A DNA stretch of 64,000 bases from Paenibacillus sp. FSL R5-0490 (lineage in GTDB: Bacteria > Bacillota > Bacilli > Bacillales > Cytobacillaceae). The notes under the pieces were generated by a model. The model was not told where the DNA came from. It saw only the letters and a list, made by a program, of their open reading frames with translations, and did not search any database. Positions 16,875 through 27,276 of the stretch are shown in pieces; position 1 is the stretch's first letter, and every line of letters starts with the position of its first letter. The DNA is taken from NCBI RefSeq assembly GCF_001956215.1, contig NZ_MRTQ01000022.1:22256-86255 (forward strand). The letters run 5' to 3'. A program made the position numbers and the translations under genes.

Positions 16875-17324
16875 CTACTCCTTTTTATATTTCTTTTTTA
16901 ACGCATCTGACACAATTCCCCCGCCCACCATTAGTACCAGCGGACCAAAGTTCCAGAAAAATGATCCGCGAAGAGAGAGTTCCATATCTGTAAATTTATT
17001 TAGGCCTAAAATGCCAAGTTTAATGAGCAGCATAGCCAGTCCGATTAAAAATAAAATTTCAAAGAACACTTTCATTCTTGGATATGCCAATTGCCTGCTG
17101 TCCTTTATCACTTTCTCTGTCAATTCCCCGTCACTCCTTAACAATTCATCAATCGTAACCCCAAACAGATCACTCAGTTTAATAATGATTTCAATGCTGG
17201 GATAGTTCTGGCCATTTTCCCATTTAGAAACAGACTGGCGGCTCACATACAGCTTTTCAGCCAGTTCCTCCTGTGACCATCCTTTCTCTTTCCTCTCCTT
17301 CTTAAGCTTTTCGGCAAAAATCAT
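16875..17324 (-). CDS. XRE family HTH regulator with membrane segments
   Basis: 149 residues. An N-terminal Cro/CI-type HTH (residues about 4-60: [32 protein letters not shown]) is joined to two hydrophobic segments (about 85-105 and 120-138) and a Lys-rich tail. Membrane-tethered XRE regulators of this type are common in Bacilli. ATG 17324 has AAGGTG 9 bases upstream. Target unknown. Confidence 0.85.
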   Translation of the reverse strand: MIFAEKLKKERKEKGWSQEELAEKLYVSRQSVSKWENGQNYPSIEIIIKLSDLFGVTIDELLRSDGELTEKVIKDSRQLAYPRMKVFFEILFLIGLAMLLIKLGILGLNKFTDMELSLRGSFFWNFGPLVLMVGGGIVSDALKKKYKKE

Positions 17325-17451
17325 AATCGCAATCACCTTTCTCTAAATCGATCATCTCATTATGGTAATTTTTCGGATCAAAAGTAAAGATAGGAATGGT
17401 TGCAGGAGGGCGCACGCAGGGGTTGCAGGGGCCCTCACGTGTTTTTACAGC

Positions 17452-17479
17452 AAAAAACCCCAGCCATAGAGACTGGGGT
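17452..17479 (-). terminator. Terminator of the efe operon
   Basis: ACCCCAG and CTGGGGT form a 7-bp stem with a T tract on the minus strand, 10 bases after the efeU stop codon. Confidence 0.8.
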
Positions 17480-17488
17480 AAAGGGCTG

Positions 17489-19237
17489 TTACGCTTTCGA
17501 AAAGCTTCCCTTCATATCCGAATTATTGTTCTGTCTATTAAGGATAACACTCGTAATGATAAAGATGAGAATCAGCACCAGCTGAGGTATGAGAGATTCC
17601 CAGGTCGGATAAAAGCCCAGCCAGTTGATGATCGGCAGGCTGCTGATCTGGGTGGTTTCCAGCTTATCGGTGATCTGCAGGGCATGTATGCTTACCCCCA
17701 GGATCTTAAAGGCCAGGAAGTAAATCAGAGCCGTTGCTATCTTAAAATAAATGCCAAAAGCGATTCTTTTGCTGTAGCGGATAAATAAGAAGGCAAATAA
17801 GCTCAAAATCACAACGGCAGCGCCAATCCCTGCCAGCAGGTTTCCTGTGCTGATCGAAGGGGCCATTCCGGCATAAAAGATGATGGTCTCTGCTCCTTCT
17901 CTAAAAATGGACAGGAAGCTGACGAGAGACATGGAAATAATGCTTCCCTTTGATAAAGCAGACCCAAGCTGTTTTTCGATGTATCGGTTCCATGCTTTCA
18001 TACTCGATTTCTGGTGAAGCCAGATGCCGACACCAATCATCATTACCACGGCAATAATGCCTGTTACACCTTCAATTACTTCCCGGTTCGCTCCAGCTGT
18101 GGCAGAGGAAAATACCTGGCTGATGGAAACAGCAGCCGCGATGCTCATGATGATTCCGCCTGCCGCACCAGCCCAAATCCACTTTTGCTGGTCACGGGCA
18201 TTCGCTTTGTTTAAAAAGGCGATTAGCGCCGCTACAATAAGCAATGCCTCCATACCTTCGCGGAGCATGATTAAAGCTGCATCCCAGAATGTGTAATTTT
18301 GTTTTTCCTGAAGCAGTTCGATTGACTGCTTATGATCCAGGATTTTCTTTTGAATGGCATCCAGATTCGCCCCTGAGGAAGACAGTTCTCCGGCAAGAAC
18401 CGGAATTTCACTTTCCAGTGTTGTATATAAGGATCCATTTCTTGTCCGCACATCGCCTTCTACAGAAGGCCAGACTGTCAGAAACTGCTCCAGGCCGGCA
18501 ACCGCTTCGTCTGTTCGGCCGCTTTCAACTGCCTGTGAAACTTCTTCCAGGATACCTGCCAGCGTCTGCAGGGAATAATTGTTTTTCTCTGCTTTGACTT
18601 CTTTTCCCGATACAAACTCACTGAAAGCAGCAGATAGGGAATCACTGATGCCCTTCATTTGGGCAAAATCCTTCTCGTCCTGTGTTAAGGCGATCCGCAA
18701 AAAGCCCATTTGTGTTTCGATTTTTCCGTAATGAGGAATGCTTTGGTCACGGACAATTTTTTCCTTCCGGTTCCACATCGCTAAAAGGTTCTTATATTGA
18801 TTGCTGACTTCTTCTGCATTTTCTTCCGTAATGGCTGCAGATAAATCCTCGAGAATAGGGTTAAAGGCATTTTTCACTTCTTCCCGCTGCTTCTCTTTGT
18901 CTACAGGATTTTGTTTTTTTTCAAAATCAACCAGAGCATGGGATACGTTCGACAGTGCCTGCAGCGTCTCCTCTTTCTGATGCTCATCAAGAGCACCCGT
19001 TAACTCAGAAATCGTCCGGCCGACCTTTTTTGCTTCCTTGCTGTCCGTTTTCTCCACTTGCTGCCAGGATTGATCCAGCTCTGAAGCAAGTTTCTCTGCT
19101 GATTCCCAGTCATCAGCCTTCACTTTCATAATGGCATCCCCGACTAAAATAAACAGATCGCTGTAATCCTCTTCGGCGTCAGCGAATGGCGGGAAAAACA
19201 TAAATAAGCATAATACGAGTAAAACCAGTTTCTTCAT
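17489..19237 (-). CDS. efeU: Ferrous-iron permease, FTR1 family (EfeU)
   Basis: 582 residues: signal peptide (about 1-21), a long extracellular helical domain (about 22-310), then a seven-helix FTR1 permease. The iron-coordinating REGxE motifs are both present: REGME at 326-330 and REGAE at 446-450. The N-terminal extension is characteristic of Bacillales YwbL-type proteins and is longer than in E. coli EfeU. It is the last gene of efeO-efeB-efeU, 12 bases after efeB. Together they take up Fe2+, with EfeO as the extracellular binder and EfeB as the heme peroxidase. Confidence 0.93.
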   Translation of the reverse strand: MKKLVLLVLCLFMFFPPFADAEEDYSDLFILVGDAIMKVKADDWESAEKLASELDQSWQQVEKTDSKEAKKVGRTISELTGALDEHQKEETLQALSNVSHALVDFEKKQNPVDKEKQREEVKNAFNPILEDLSAAITEENAEEVSNQYKNLLAMWNRKEKIVRDQSIPHYGKIETQMGFLRIALTQDEKDFAQMKGISDSLSAAFSEFVSGKEVKAEKNNYSLQTLAGILEEVSQAVESGRTDEAVAGLEQFLTVWPSVEGDVRTRNGSLYTTLESEIPVLAGELSSSGANLDAIQKKILDHKQSIELLQEKQNYTFWDAALIMLREGMEALLIVAALIAFLNKANARDQQKWIWAGAAGGIIMSIAAAVSISQVFSSATAGANREVIEGVTGIIAVVMMIGVGIWLHQKSSMKAWNRYIEKQLGSALSKGSIISMSLVSFLSIFREGAETIIFYAGMAPSISTGNLLAGIGAAVVILSLFAFLFIRYSKRIAFGIYFKIATALIYFLAFKILGVSIHALQITDKLETTQISSLPIINWLGFYPTWESLIPQLVLILIFIITSVILNRQNNNSDMKGSFSKA

Positions 19238-19249
19238 TTCAGCATCTCC

Positions 19250-20521
19250 CTATTCAAACAGCCCGGCGCCAAGATAGCTTCCTTTTTTCACACCAGGAAA
19301 GCAAGCAAATAGCGCGCTGCCGCGATGGGTTATATATTCATTTAACTTATCCATACGTCCGAAACTATTCTGAATGTTGATGAATTGCTGCGGGTTCTTC
19401 TGGAACGAGATAAACAGCAATCCGGCATCAAAAGAGCCAGTGTCAGAGTTAATTCCATCCGAGTAGGAAAAAGAACGCCTCAGCATGCGGTCTTTCACCT
19501 GTCTTGCCAAAAACACATGCGAATTTTCAGGAACGACTGACTTTCCATTCTCTTTCCGCTCGATTTCCATTTCTGAAAACTCATCGCTCTTCCCAATAGG
19601 CGCCCCTGTGTCGCGATGCCGGCCAAAGGTCGCTTCCTGTTCGCGCAAAGCGGTCCGATCCCAGGTTTCAAGGTGCATTTGAATCCGTCTAAATGCCAAA
19701 TAGGACCCTCCGGTCATCCAGCTCTTTGATTCACCCGGCTGCACCCATACGACATCATCCATCTCTTTGGGATCATCCACATTCGGGTTGCCTGTGCCGT
19801 CTTTAAAGGCAAACAGATTTCGGGGCGTCATTTTTTCTTTATCTTTCATTCCATAAGAATTAAAGCCGGTCTGTGACCATCTCATCGTCACAAGTCCCCT
19901 CGCCGCACGGATTAAATTCCGCACCGCATGGAAAGCAACCTGCGGGTCGTCGGCACATGCCTGAATGCAGATATCTCCGCCGACATACCGCGGATCGAGC
20001 TGATCCTTTGGAAAATGCGGCAAATCCTTTAGTTCCTCCGGCTTCATATGTTCCAGTCCAAGCTCCTTTTTCTCAAACAAACTCGGACCCACGCCAAAGG
20101 TTAAAGTCAAATGTGAGGCATCAAGCCCGACAGCCTCTCCTGTATCCGGAGAAGGAAGCAGCTTGTTCGCTGAATCGGGTTCAACCATCTGCCCATTCAT
20201 GAGCTGTACACTATAACGGGTCCAAAGCTGGAACATTTCTTTTAGTTCAGCTTTCGATTTGGCTGTACAATTCAGGGACACAAAGTAAGCATGTTCAGGA
20301 TTTTTCGTCAGGATGCCTGATTGATGCTTGCCGTAGAAATTCACTTTGTTCCTGGATTCCTGGTTACCATCCACAAACGGAGATTCCCCAAAGGCGGTTA
20401 AGATTCCAGAGAATCCTGTAGCTCCCAGAATCATCCCCGCACTTCCGATCCCGGCTGTTTTCAGCATCTCACGACGGGAAAACCCTTTTTCAAAAAGAGA
20501 TTTTTCCTTTTTCGTACTCAT
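19250..20521 (-). CDS. efeB: Dyp-type heme peroxidase (EfeB)
   Basis: 423 residues with a twin-arginine signal (SRREMLKTAG, about residues 16-25, followed by a hydrophobic stretch), so it is exported folded by Tat. The Dyp signature FKDGTGNPNVDDP (GxxDG) is present, as is the proximal His region TFGRHRDTGAPIG. Middle gene of efeOBU (YwbN in B. subtilis). ATG 20521 is chosen because GGAGTG lies 6 bases upstream; that site overlaps the stop of efeO, implying translational coupling. Confidence 0.94.
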   Translation of the reverse strand: MSTKKEKSLFEKGFSRREMLKTAGIGSAGMILGATGFSGILTAFGESPFVDGNQESRNKVNFYGKHQSGILTKNPEHAYFVSLNCTAKSKAELKEMFQLWTRYSVQLMNGQMVEPDSANKLLPSPDTGEAVGLDASHLTLTFGVGPSLFEKKELGLEHMKPEELKDLPHFPKDQLDPRYVGGDICIQACADDPQVAFHAVRNLIRAARGLVTMRWSQTGFNSYGMKDKEKMTPRNLFAFKDGTGNPNVDDPKEMDDVVWVQPGESKSWMTGGSYLAFRRIQMHLETWDRTALREQEATFGRHRDTGAPIGKSDEFSEMEIERKENGKSVVPENSHVFLARQVKDRMLRRSFSYSDGINSDTGSFDAGLLFISFQKNPQQFINIQNSFGRMDKLNEYITHRGSALFACFPGVKKGSYLGAGLFE

Positions 20522-20526
20522 ATTGA

Positions 20527-21387
20527 TCACTCCACAACTATGGCCATTTGACTTAAAGGTTCTCCTAAATTATCAACTGCTGCTGACAATGCCTTTGTAT
20601 CTTCCTGTGTCAATTTTTCGTAGGATACATATCCGCCGTTTCCATCCTCGTACTTAGCGAGCAGCTCATCCAATACGGCAAAGTTTTCATCCAGCTGCTT
20701 TACAAGGCCGGCATCTTTTTCTGTCAGCTTCTCTTTGAAGATTTCAAAGATCTTCTCTGCGCCTTCCACGTTGGCTTTAAAATCATACAAGTCGGTATGA
20801 GAGTAAATTTCTTCTTCACCTGTTATTTTGGAAGTGGATACTTCGTTTAAAAGATCCACTGCCCCTGTAATCATTAAATCAGGAGTCACTTCTACAGTTT
20901 CCACTTTCGCCCGCAGCTCTTTTACATCCTTCAGCAGCTGATCAGCTGTCTCCTCATAGCCCTCTGTTGTGCCTTCTTCCCATAGTCCGTACTCAAGCTT
21001 ATGATAGCCGGTCCATTCTTCTTCTCCCTGTCCTTCTGCCTGGATATCAGCCAGACGGGCATCAATTCGCGGATCAAGGTCGCCAAAGCTCTCGGCAATC
21101 GGCTCTGAACGCTCAAAATACATCCGTGCTGGTGCATATAGCTCCTTTGCCTTTTCCACGTCTCCGGCCTTCACTGCTTCTGTAAACCCTTCAGTAGCCT
21201 TCACGAATTCATCCAGCTGCTCTATGGCAAATTGCTTATAGGCACTAACTTCCTTTTCTGTATTGCTTGCTTCCGTACCGGCACTCGCTTCTTTTTCTGT
21301 TGTTTCATGTGAAACATCCTCACCGCAGCCAGCTAAAATGCTGCCTGACAGCATCAAGATGCCTGTTACTTTCATAAACCTGTTCAT
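20527..21387 (-). CDS. efeO: EfeO iron-binding lipoprotein (imelysin / M75 domain)
   Basis: 286 residues. Lipoprotein signal with LSGSILAGCG (Cys20), then an acidic linker and an imelysin-like domain. The HxxE metal motif is visible in GYHKLEYGLW, and the fold ends with EKLTQEDTKALSAAVDNLGEPLSQ. No N-terminal cupredoxin domain, which is the usual Gram-positive form (YwbM). It captures iron outside the membrane for EfeU. A perfect Fur box lies 44 bases upstream, so the operon should be iron-repressed. RBS GGAGG lies before ATG 21387. Confidence 0.93.
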   Translation of the reverse strand: MNRFMKVTGILMLSGSILAGCGEDVSHETTEKEASAGTEASNTEKEVSAYKQFAIEQLDEFVKATEGFTEAVKAGDVEKAKELYAPARMYFERSEPIAESFGDLDPRIDARLADIQAEGQGEEEWTGYHKLEYGLWEEGTTEGYEETADQLLKDVKELRAKVETVEVTPDLMITGAVDLLNEVSTSKITGEEEIYSHTDLYDFKANVEGAEKIFEIFKEKLTEKDAGLVKQLDENFAVLDELLAKYEDGNGGYVSYEKLTQEDTKALSAAVDNLGEPLSQMAIVVE

Positions 21388-21430
21388 ATGTAAGCCTCCA
21401 ATAATATCAAACTAGTAGTCCTGTCAACAA

Positions 21431-21445
21431 TGATAATCATTATCA
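21431..21445. promoter_or_regulatory. Fur box of the efe operon
   Basis: TGATAATCATTATCA: an exact 7-1-7 inverted repeat identical to the B. subtilis Fur consensus, extended to a longer palindrome by flanking A/T, 44 bases before efeO. Confidence 0.92.
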
Positions 21446-21530
21446 TCGATGTAGTCAACACAATTTCTGTCAATGTAAAATTAATCTAATGCCAGCACTG
21501 GAAGCGGTTTCCTAAATGATTTTGCAAAAA

Positions 21531-21566
21531 AAGAACCCCCAAACCGAATTCGGCCTGAGGGTTCCT
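21531..21566 (-). terminator. Terminator of mqo
   Basis: GAACCC/GGGTTC outer arms and CCGAATTCGG at the centre form a hairpin followed by seven Ts on the minus strand, directly after the mqo stop. Confidence 0.82.
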
Positions 21567-21573
21567 ATTTTAA

Positions 21574-23085
21574 TCAGTTATAAGCAAGCTCCTGCTGTTT
21601 TTCCTTTTCACTGAGGCCAAGCACCTGCGCTGTGGATTCGTGAATCTCACGGAACAACTCAGGATTTTCAGATAGTGACATACCGTAGGACGGAATCATT
21701 TTCTTAATTTTAAAATGCCATTCGTCCATTTGCTCAGGGAAGCACTTCTGCAATACTTCAAGCATGACATTAACGGCTGTTGAAGCACCCGGTGAAGCAC
21801 CGAGCAGGGCAGCAACCGAGCCGTCAGACGCACTGACTACTTCTGTGCCGAATTGCAGGGTTCCTTTTCCGGCAGGTGTATCCTTGATGACCTGCACACG
21901 CTGGCCGGCCACTACGACACTCCAGTCTTCGCTCTTTGCGTTTGGAATGAACTCACGCAGTTCTTCAACACGCTGTTCATGGGACAGCATAACCTGCTGA
22001 ATCAGATACTTTGTCAGCGCCATTTCCTTTGCACCTGCAGCCAGCATGGTGATGACATTGTTCGGCTTAACAGACTTGATCAGGTCCATATTGGAGCCTG
22101 TTTTCAGGAACTTCGGCGAAAATCCGGCAAACGGGCCGAACAGCAGGGATTTCTTGTTGTCAATAAATCTTGTATCCAGATGCGGCACGGACATTGGGGG
22201 AGCACCCACTTTGGCTTTTCCGTACACCTTCGCATGATGCTTCTCAACAATTTCCGGATCGTTGCAGACCAGGAACAATCCGCTTACCGGGAATCCGCCA
22301 ATATGCTTCGATTCAGGGATGCCCGTCTTCTGCAGCAGATGCAGGCTTCCGCCGCCGCCGCCGATAAAGACAAACTTTGCCTGATGGTTTTCGATTGTGC
22401 CGCTTTCCATATTCCGCACTTTTACATTCCATGATCCATCGCCGGTACGCTTCAAATCCTCAACGCTGTGCTTATAATGGACATCGACATTTTTGCTCTT
22501 TAAATGGTCAAACAGCATGCGCGTTAATGCACCGAAATTGACATCCGTTCCAGAGTCGATTTTTGTAGCTGCAATCGGCTCATCTGATGTACGGCCTTCC
22601 ATCATTACTGGAATCCATTCCTTCAGTTTCTCAGGATCATCGGAAAATTCCATGCCCTGAAACAGCGGATTAGCTGACAGCGCTTCCAAACGTTTTTTCA
22701 AAAACGAAACATTTTTTTCCCCCTGAACAAAGCTCATATGAGGGATTGGCATAATAAAGTCCTGCGGATTGGTAATCAGGCTGTTTTCTACAAGATAAGA
22801 CCAAAACTGTCTGGAAAGCTGAAATTGTTCATTTACATTAATTGCTTTAGTGATATCTATTGATCCATCGGATTTTTCAGATGTATAGTTAAGCTCGCAC
22901 AATGCAGCATGTCCCGTCCCTGCATTATTCCATTCGTTAGAGCTTTCTTCTCCTGCGCTGGCGAGCTTCTCAAACACTTTGATTTCCCATTCAGGTGCTA
23001 ACTCTTTCAGTAAAGACCCCAAAGTCGCGCTCATGATTCCGGCACCAATTAAGATAACGTCTGTTTTGTTCTGTACGCTGCTCAT
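21574..23085 (-). CDS. mqo: Malate:quinone oxidoreductase
   Basis: 503 residues. The FAD-binding fingerprint is [20 protein letters not shown] near the N-terminus. Mqo signatures include [16 protein letters not shown] and [21 protein letters not shown]. It oxidises malate to oxaloacetate at the membrane and passes electrons to quinone, bypassing NAD-linked malate dehydrogenase. ATG 23085 has AAGGAAGGG 6 bases upstream; the upstream in-frame ATG at 23118 lacks a site. Monocistronic. Confidence 0.93.
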   Translation of the reverse strand: MSSVQNKTDVILIGAGIMSATLGSLLKELAPEWEIKVFEKLASAGEESSNEWNNAGTGHAALCELNYTSEKSDGSIDITKAINVNEQFQLSRQFWSYLVENSLITNPQDFIMPIPHMSFVQGEKNVSFLKKRLEALSANPLFQGMEFSDDPEKLKEWIPVMMEGRTSDEPIAATKIDSGTDVNFGALTRMLFDHLKSKNVDVHYKHSVEDLKRTGDGSWNVKVRNMESGTIENHQAKFVFIGGGGGSLHLLQKTGIPESKHIGGFPVSGLFLVCNDPEIVEKHHAKVYGKAKVGAPPMSVPHLDTRFIDNKKSLLFGPFAGFSPKFLKTGSNMDLIKSVKPNNVITMLAAGAKEMALTKYLIQQVMLSHEQRVEELREFIPNAKSEDWSVVVAGQRVQVIKDTPAGKGTLQFGTEVVSASDGSVAALLGASPGASTAVNVMLEVLQKCFPEQMDEWHFKIKKMIPSYGMSLSENPELFREIHESTAQVLGLSEKEKQQELAYN

Positions 23086-23303
23086 TTTAAACCCTTCCTT
23101 ATCCCAGAAATTTGCCAAAAACTGCAGGCGCTTTGCTCAGGCATCACCACTCGAAAGACATCACCCAAGGACGCGCCTTTTCCGTCACACAAAATACACA
23201 TTCTATTCTATTATAATGATTGATAAGGTAATATAGCTAGCATTATCTGATAATTATATACTATTTTATACAAATTAGAAAGTTGGCATGGTTTTGGGGA
23301 ACG

Positions 23304-23353
23304 AAAACAGCAGACAAAACGGTTCCAGTATTGGAAGGTTTGTCTGCTGTTTG
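23304..23353 (-). terminator. Terminator of the sucrose operon
   Basis: AACAGCAGACAAA and its complement TTTGTCTGCTGTT form a long stem (14 bp with minor imperfection); a T-rich stretch follows on the minus strand. It lies just after the fructokinase stop codon. Confidence 0.8.
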
Positions 23354-23359
23354 GTAAAT

Positions 23360-24301
23360 TTATGTCTTTTTAAGGATTTCCTGCACTTCCTCCAGGCAGG
23401 GAAGGCCGGTCATAGCGCCTTTCCTGGTAACGGCCAGACCTCCTGACACATTTGCGAAGCGAATCATCGAGGCCATTTCGTCATGCTCATGCTCCTCCAA
23501 GGCTTTAGGTGATTCATTTATGCAATAAAGGAGTCCGGAAACGAATGCATCTCCGGCACCGGTGGTATCCACCACCTTGTATGGCAATGCAGGAATTTTC
23601 CCGATCTCATCTTTATAGCGGAAGATGCAGCCATCACCGCCCAATGTAACGATTGTCAGCTTATTTTCAGTCAGCCGGGAAATTCCTTCTTCCATATCAC
23701 TGCATCCGGTTAAAAAGGTGAGCTCCTCCTCCGAAATTTTTACAATATCGGCATAGGGAAGAGCCGCCATAATTTCTGCTTTTGCCCTTTCCTCGGAATC
23801 CCACAAACCCAAGCGGAGATTTGGATCATAGGAAATAAGCATATCCATCTCCCGGGCCCTCTTCACCGCTTGAAAAGCTGCAGTTCTCGAAGGCTCATGA
23901 ATCAGTGAAATCGAGCCAAAGTGAAAAATCTTGTATTCTTCAAAAATGGACCAGTCTATCTCATCTTTATTCAGGAAACGATCTGCACTTGGATTAATGT
24001 AAAAACTAAAATCCCGTTCACCAGAGGGTTCTAACGTCACAAACGTAATACCTGTCCGCGCTTCATCCGTCAGTTTCATATATTGTGTATGAACCCCGTA
24101 TCCCTCCAAGGTATCCTTAAGAAAGTTCCCAAGCACATCGTTGCCGACTTTCCCAACAAAGGCGGCCTTCCCTCCAAGCCGCGAGACTCCAACCGAAACA
24201 TTAGCCGGCGCCCCGCCCGGAGCCTTTTGATAGGTAGAATTATCAGGATCCAGGGGAATAAAATCTATCAGAGCTTCCCCAAAACATAGAACTCCTTTCA
24301 T
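23360..24301 (-). CDS. scrK: Fructokinase (PfkB family)
   Basis: 313 residues of the PfkB/ribokinase fold. N-terminal GEALIDFIP and PGGAPANVSVGVSRLGG, and the C-terminal ATP/anion-hole motif DTTGAGDAFVSGLLY with the catalytic Asp. It phosphorylates the fructose released by the sucrose-6-phosphate hydrolase encoded 12 bases upstream. Last gene of the sucrose operon. RBS AAAGGAGGTG. Confidence 0.92.
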   Translation of the reverse strand: MKGVLCFGEALIDFIPLDPDNSTYQKAPGGAPANVSVGVSRLGGKAAFVGKVGNDVLGNFLKDTLEGYGVHTQYMKLTDEARTGITFVTLEPSGERDFSFYINPSADRFLNKDEIDWSIFEEYKIFHFGSISLIHEPSRTAAFQAVKRAREMDMLISYDPNLRLGLWDSEERAKAEIMAALPYADIVKISEEELTFLTGCSDMEEGISRLTENKLTIVTLGGDGCIFRYKDEIGKIPALPYKVVDTTGAGDAFVSGLLYCINESPKALEEHEHDEMASMIRFANVSGGLAVTRKGAMTGLPCLEEVQEILKKT

Positions 24302-24313
24302 AGTACACCTCCT

Positions 24314-25762
24314 TTAAAAAAGATATTTTTCCTCAAGATTCCACATGGATGCCGAAAAGCCTGCATCCCCGCTAAAAAGGATCGTCTCATTTTCAGGATC
24401 AGGAAAATATCGTGCAGTGAACACTTCCTCTCCGCCATTTATAAAAATTTCCAGTGAAGACTGATCCATAAACACATGCAGTTTGGATAGATTTGAAATT
24501 TCGCAGATTCTTGACTCCTGCATTCCTGATTTTACATTTCTTCTTTGCAGCTGGATTTCCTTTTGACCAGGATTATAAGTAAGAGAAGCCTCATTCCGAA
24601 AATCCATTTTGAAAATTCCCTTAACATTCTTAAAGGATTCCAGCATCAGTTCGGCCGTTTTTCCACTTAATCCGTCCAGCTGCAGGTTTGCTCCATTTAT
24701 CTTCACATCATGGAATTCCGTTTTATCTTTGCGGAGCTTTTTGAATTCTTCCACAGGAATCTGTATAAGCCTTCCGTTTTTCATATCAAGCACTCTTGGC
24801 ATGGTCAATGCGTGGATCCAGCGGTAATGGACAGTCGGCTGGCTCGATTCGGCTTCATCTGTAATGCCCATCCATCCATAAAGAATCCGCCTGCCTGAAT
24901 CGTCTTTAAACGTTTGCGGTGCATAAAAATCAAAGCCGCGGTCAAGCTCTGCAAAGGAACCATGTTTAAACTTCGCTTTTTCATAATCAAGCTTTCCGGC
25001 AAAATACCCTGATTGAAAAAGGTTATGGTATTCATACCCGCTCGGCTCTAGCCCCTGCGGTGAAACAAGTAATATCTCCTGGCCACCCAGCTCAAATAGA
25101 TCCGGACATTCCCACATATAGCCGAAGTCTTCCAGACCATTCATCCATGCACCGGCAATCTTCCCTTTTTCCTCCCAATGGTATAAATCCTTCGAAGCAA
25201 ATAGAACAGCAGCCCCCTTCTGATTAGGAGTCTGAGCGCCAACAATCATATAGAAGCTCCCGTCCTTTTCCCAGACTTTCGGATCCCTGAAATGAGCAGT
25301 ATACCCTTTCGGCAGCTCCAGGACAGGGCCTTTTTTGGCAAAATGGATGCCATCCTCTGATATGGCAAGACATTGATAAGTCTCGCGCTTGCCATCCTCC
25401 CTCTTCACATTTCCTGTATAAAAAAGATACATCTTTCCATCATGATCAATCGCACTTCCTGAATAGCAGCCATTCCGGTCATACCACTGATCAGGAGCGA
25501 GCGCGATTGGCTCCTCCTTCCAATGGATGAGATCCCTGGATGAGTAATGTCCCCAATACTTGGCACCATGGGCAGTGTCAAACGGGTTCCATTGATAAAA
25601 CACATGATAAACACCCTTGAATTGGATTAAGCCATTAGGATCATTCAGCAAGCCGACAGGCGGCATGAGATGATACTTCAACCGGTATGGATCCTGGCTA
25701 ACCAAATGTCTGTTTCTTTCTGCTTCTCCGCGAGCCTTCTTGAATAAATCTATTTTAGTCAT
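24314..25762 (-). CDS. scrB: Sucrose-6-phosphate hydrolase (GH32)
   Basis: 482 residues, GH32. The nucleophile motif NDPNG is at 40-44 (Asp41), the RDP motif occurs in HFRDPKVW and the acid/base Glu in MWECPDLF; a C-terminal beta-sandwich follows. It splits sucrose-6-phosphate delivered by the PTS into glucose-6-phosphate and fructose. No signal peptide, so it acts in the cytoplasm. It lies between the EIIBC and fructokinase genes. Confidence 0.94.
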   Translation of the reverse strand: MTKIDLFKKARGEAERNRHLVSQDPYRLKYHLMPPVGLLNDPNGLIQFKGVYHVFYQWNPFDTAHGAKYWGHYSSRDLIHWKEEPIALAPDQWYDRNGCYSGSAIDHDGKMYLFYTGNVKREDGKRETYQCLAISEDGIHFAKKGPVLELPKGYTAHFRDPKVWEKDGSFYMIVGAQTPNQKGAAVLFASKDLYHWEEKGKIAGAWMNGLEDFGYMWECPDLFELGGQEILLVSPQGLEPSGYEYHNLFQSGYFAGKLDYEKAKFKHGSFAELDRGFDFYAPQTFKDDSGRRILYGWMGITDEAESSQPTVHYRWIHALTMPRVLDMKNGRLIQIPVEEFKKLRKDKTEFHDVKINGANLQLDGLSGKTAELMLESFKNVKGIFKMDFRNEASLTYNPGQKEIQLQRRNVKSGMQESRICEISNLSKLHVFMDQSSLEIFINGGEEVFTARYFPDPENETILFSGDAGFSASMWNLEEKYLF

Positions 25763-25792
25763 CTTAGAACATCCTTGCTGTTGAAATTTCTG

Positions 25793-27202
25793 TTACTGTC
25801 CCTGTTCCACTTCTTTCTTTGCCTTATCCGAATATCCAAACATCCAGGTCAGGGCAAAGGCCACTGCGATGGCAATCACATTAACTAAAATGTACTGCAG
25901 AACCTGGCCGTTTAAGTAAAGAAGTGTGCCAGGAATAACGGTAACGGCCATTCCAGTCGCTTTCAGCTGAAGCAGGGAGGCAGCGAACCCGCCGGCAGCT
26001 CCGCCAATCAATCCCATGACAAACGGCTTGCCGTAGCGCAAATTGACACCGAACAATGCCGGCTCGGTTATTCCCAAAAACGCGGATAAGGCTGATGGGA
26101 AAGCCAGGGCCTTTAATTTGGCTGATTGTGTTTTTAAAGCAACTGCTAAGGTTGCACCGCCTTGTGCTGCAACGGCACATGTAACAATTGCGTTGTACGG
26201 ATTGCTTTTATATTGAGCCAATAGCTGGATCTCCAGCATGTTGAAAATATGATGAACACCGGTGATAACGATAAGCTGATTAAGACCCCCGATAAGGATG
26301 CCGCTGATTCCGAACGGCCATGAGAGCACAGTTGTGGTAACATCCAGGATGCCTTGCTCCACCATATGAAATAACGGCCCAATGACCAGAAGTGATAATC
26401 CAATCATGATCAGAAGGGTTAAGAACGGGGTAATAATTAAATCCAATGCATCCGGCACCCGTTTTCGAATGACCCTTTCCAATTTTGCCCCAATAATCCC
26501 GGCAATAAAGGCTGGAAGGACAGAAGCCTGATAGCCGACAACCGGAATAAATCCAAAAAAGTAAATCGGTTCAACATTTCCGCCTGCCACATCCCATGCA
26601 TTTGGCAGGGAAGGACTCACAAGCATCAACCCTAGAATTAAACCAATGATCGGAGTCCCGCCAAACACTCTAAAAGTTGACCAGGCGACAAGAGCCGGGA
26701 GGAATATAAATGCCGTATCCGTCAGTACCTGAGTGAATAAAATGAAATTTTCCGACACATCAGATGCTGTCATGCCAAATAAAGCGAGAACTTCCTCCTG
26801 CATCACCAGTCCGCGCAATCCCATAAAGAGCCCTGTCGCCACAAGGACTGGAATGATCGGCACAAATACATCCCCGAATTTCCGGATCGCCCTTTGGAAA
26901 GCAGAACCGCTTTTAACCGCTTCTTTTTTCTGCTCCGATGCTGACATGGATTCAATGTCCAGGCCGGATACTTCTTCATAGACTTTATTAACCGTTCCCG
27001 TCCCAAGAATGATCTGATATTGGCCTGAATTGAAGAAAGCGCCTTTAACCTTATTGATGCTTTCAACCTTTTCCTGATCAATTTTCTCCTTATCATTCAC
27101 CATGATCCGCAGCCTGGTCGCACAGTGGGCTACTGATTGAACATTGTCCCTACCCCCGACAGCGTCAATTAATTCTTCCGCAATTTTACGATACTCCGAC
27201 AT
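25793..27202 (-). CDS. scrA: PTS sucrose-specific EIIBC permease
   Basis: 469 residues. The N-terminal EIIB domain has the phosphorylated Cys27 (VAHCATRLRIMV), followed by a 10-helix EIIC domain with ITGVHHIFNMLE and the GITEPALFGVNLRY signature of the glucose/sucrose/trehalose family. No EIIA domain, so it must borrow a EIIA-Glc from elsewhere. ATG 27202 has GGGGTGAAG before it; the longer reading to 27247 would run into the operator. First structural gene after the regulator and operator cluster. Confidence 0.93.
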   Translation of the reverse strand: MSEYRKIAEELIDAVGGRDNVQSVAHCATRLRIMVNDKEKIDQEKVESINKVKGAFFNSGQYQIILGTGTVNKVYEEVSGLDIESMSASEQKKEAVKSGSAFQRAIRKFGDVFVPIIPVLVATGLFMGLRGLVMQEEVLALFGMTASDVSENFILFTQVLTDTAFIFLPALVAWSTFRVFGGTPIIGLILGLMLVSPSLPNAWDVAGGNVEPIYFFGFIPVVGYQASVLPAFIAGIIGAKLERVIRKRVPDALDLIITPFLTLLIMIGLSLLVIGPLFHMVEQGILDVTTTVLSWPFGISGILIGGLNQLIVITGVHHIFNMLEIQLLAQYKSNPYNAIVTCAVAAQGGATLAVALKTQSAKLKALAFPSALSAFLGITEPALFGVNLRYGKPFVMGLIGGAAGGFAASLLQLKATGMAVTVIPGTLLYLNGQVLQYILVNVIAIAVAFALTWMFGYSDKAKKEVEQGQ

Positions 27203-27228
27203 TCTCTTCACCCCTATTTTTATATTTA

Positions 27229-27246
27229 TGTGGAATCGATTCCACA
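27229..27246. promoter_or_regulatory. scr operator 1 (perfect 18-bp palindrome)
   Basis: TGTGGAATCGATTCCACA, a LacI-family half-site palindrome centred on TCGA, 27 bases before the scrA start. Confidence 0.8.
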
Positions 27247-27276
27247 TCAGACAAAAAATAATGGAACGTTCCTTTG